Part shown: positions 50,204-50,443 of the stretch, piece after piece
Layout: each line of letters begins with the position of its first letter
How positions within the stretch are numbered: position 1 is the first letter of the stretch
Source: Deltaproteobacteria bacterium
GTDB lineage: Bacteria > Desulfobacterota > Desulfomonilia > UBA1062
NCBI GenBank assembly: GCA_018436855.1
Contig: JAHDKO010000026.1
Location: 1-50,443 of the forward strand
Reading direction: 5' to 3'
DNA: 50,443 nt
Translations under genes and position numbers: made by a program
The notes under the pieces: model-generated
Seen by the model: only the letters and a program-made list of their open reading frames with translations
Told to the model about the DNA's origin: nothing
Database searches by the model: none

Positions 50204-50443
50204 GACCTCAAAAAGAGCTCCCCGGGATATCCTCTACCCGGAATCGAACCGTAAATCGAAATTCCCCGTGTTTAGCGGAAACCATCCTTTGCCTTGCTCG
50301 GTTGCCAGAATGTCGCGGATTTGCCGGTCTTCGCCGGGGGATTTTGCCATTTTGGCACAGGCCTGCCCGGGGAGTGAGCCCCTGCTGCCAATCTGTCACG
50401 CAAACCCTCGGCAGACCCACACCATACCTCGTAATTTCATATA

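Noticed and set aside
50236..50251. T-arm-like sequence on the minus strand (GGTTCGATTCCGGGTA) suggesting a second tRNA or an attachment site
   Set aside because: No acceptor, D or anticodon arm around it, and no duplication of the tRNA-Phe 3' end in the window.

Overview
The window looks like GC-rich chromosomal DNA from a Gram-negative, probably anaerobic deltaproteobacterium (Desulfobacterota or a close relative). The basis is gene content rather than an rRNA marker: Lgt, an LPS Kdo-kinase-like protein and a ZnuABC-type importer point to a double membrane; large PAS/GAF hybrid histidine kinases, a sigma54 activator, bactofilin and a CarD-PIN/TRAM-IspD-IspF-CysS run are typical of that group. 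No phage module, integron or CRISPR array is visible. The dense, mostly single-strand runs with 4-base ATGA/GTGA overlaps indicate many translationally coupled operons.

Layout. 0-5.2 kb: a decayed radical-SAM remnant, a metal-dependent amidohydrolase, then a hybrid sensor kinase overlapping an ADP-ribosylglycohydrolase-family gene. 5.3-9.3 kb (minus): a bactofilin-like membrane protein and a zinc/manganese-type uptake operon (znuB, znuC, znuA) headed by a small Cys/His-rich ribbon-helix-helix protein. A perfect 7-3-7 palindrome lies at the predicted start of transcription of that operon. 9.3-11.4 kb: hflKC with a strong terminator. 11.6-15 kb: alpha/beta hydrolase, rhomboid-TPR protease and bactofilin, the last with a sigma54-like promoter. 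15-19.3 kb (minus): one overlapping run of purM, purN, DUF523, a flavoprotein-like oxidoreductase and two type IV pilin-like genes. 19.4-20.7 kb: DUF401 permease. 21-24.9 kb: a ZraP-like periplasmic protein divergent from a ZraS/ZraR-like sensor and sigma54 activator, with sigma54-type promoters facing both ways.

24.9-35.3 kb (minus): HAD hydrolase, AEC transporter, an anchored unknown protein, a 964-residue hybrid kinase, a 701-residue PilZ protein, a methyltransferase with a TetR-like operator, a GGQ release-factor-like protein, a zinc-ribbon membrane protein and a lipoprotein. 35.4-40.5 kb: a universal stress protein that may be leaderless, an orphan MlaF-like ATPase coupled to a nitrilase, a MITE-like element, and class I adenylate cyclase coupled to lgt. 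40.7-50.4 kb: carD, PIN/TRAM protein, ispD, ispF, cysS, a tandem REP-like repeat, uvrB, Kdo-kinase-like protein, PlsC-like acyltransferase, DUF3783 protein, zinc-ribbon protein and tRNA-Phe(GAA).

How it fits together: two metal-homeostasis systems (import with its own putative metal-sensing repressor, and an envelope zinc-stress system) sit 12 kb apart. Envelope quality control (HflKC, rhomboid, ZraP) and envelope assembly (Lgt, PlsC, Kdo kinase, lipoprotein) recur. Signalling is heavy: three histidine kinases, PilZ (c-di-GMP) and class I adenylate cyclase (cAMP). The most unusual sequence-level signals are the RHH-Znu promoter/operator and a roughly 60-nt structured element present twice (near 1.4 kb and 20.9 kb) that combines a hairpin, a T/A tract and a conserved Shine-Dalgarno/ATG, or, read the other way, an anti-Shine-Dalgarno motif followed by a terminator.
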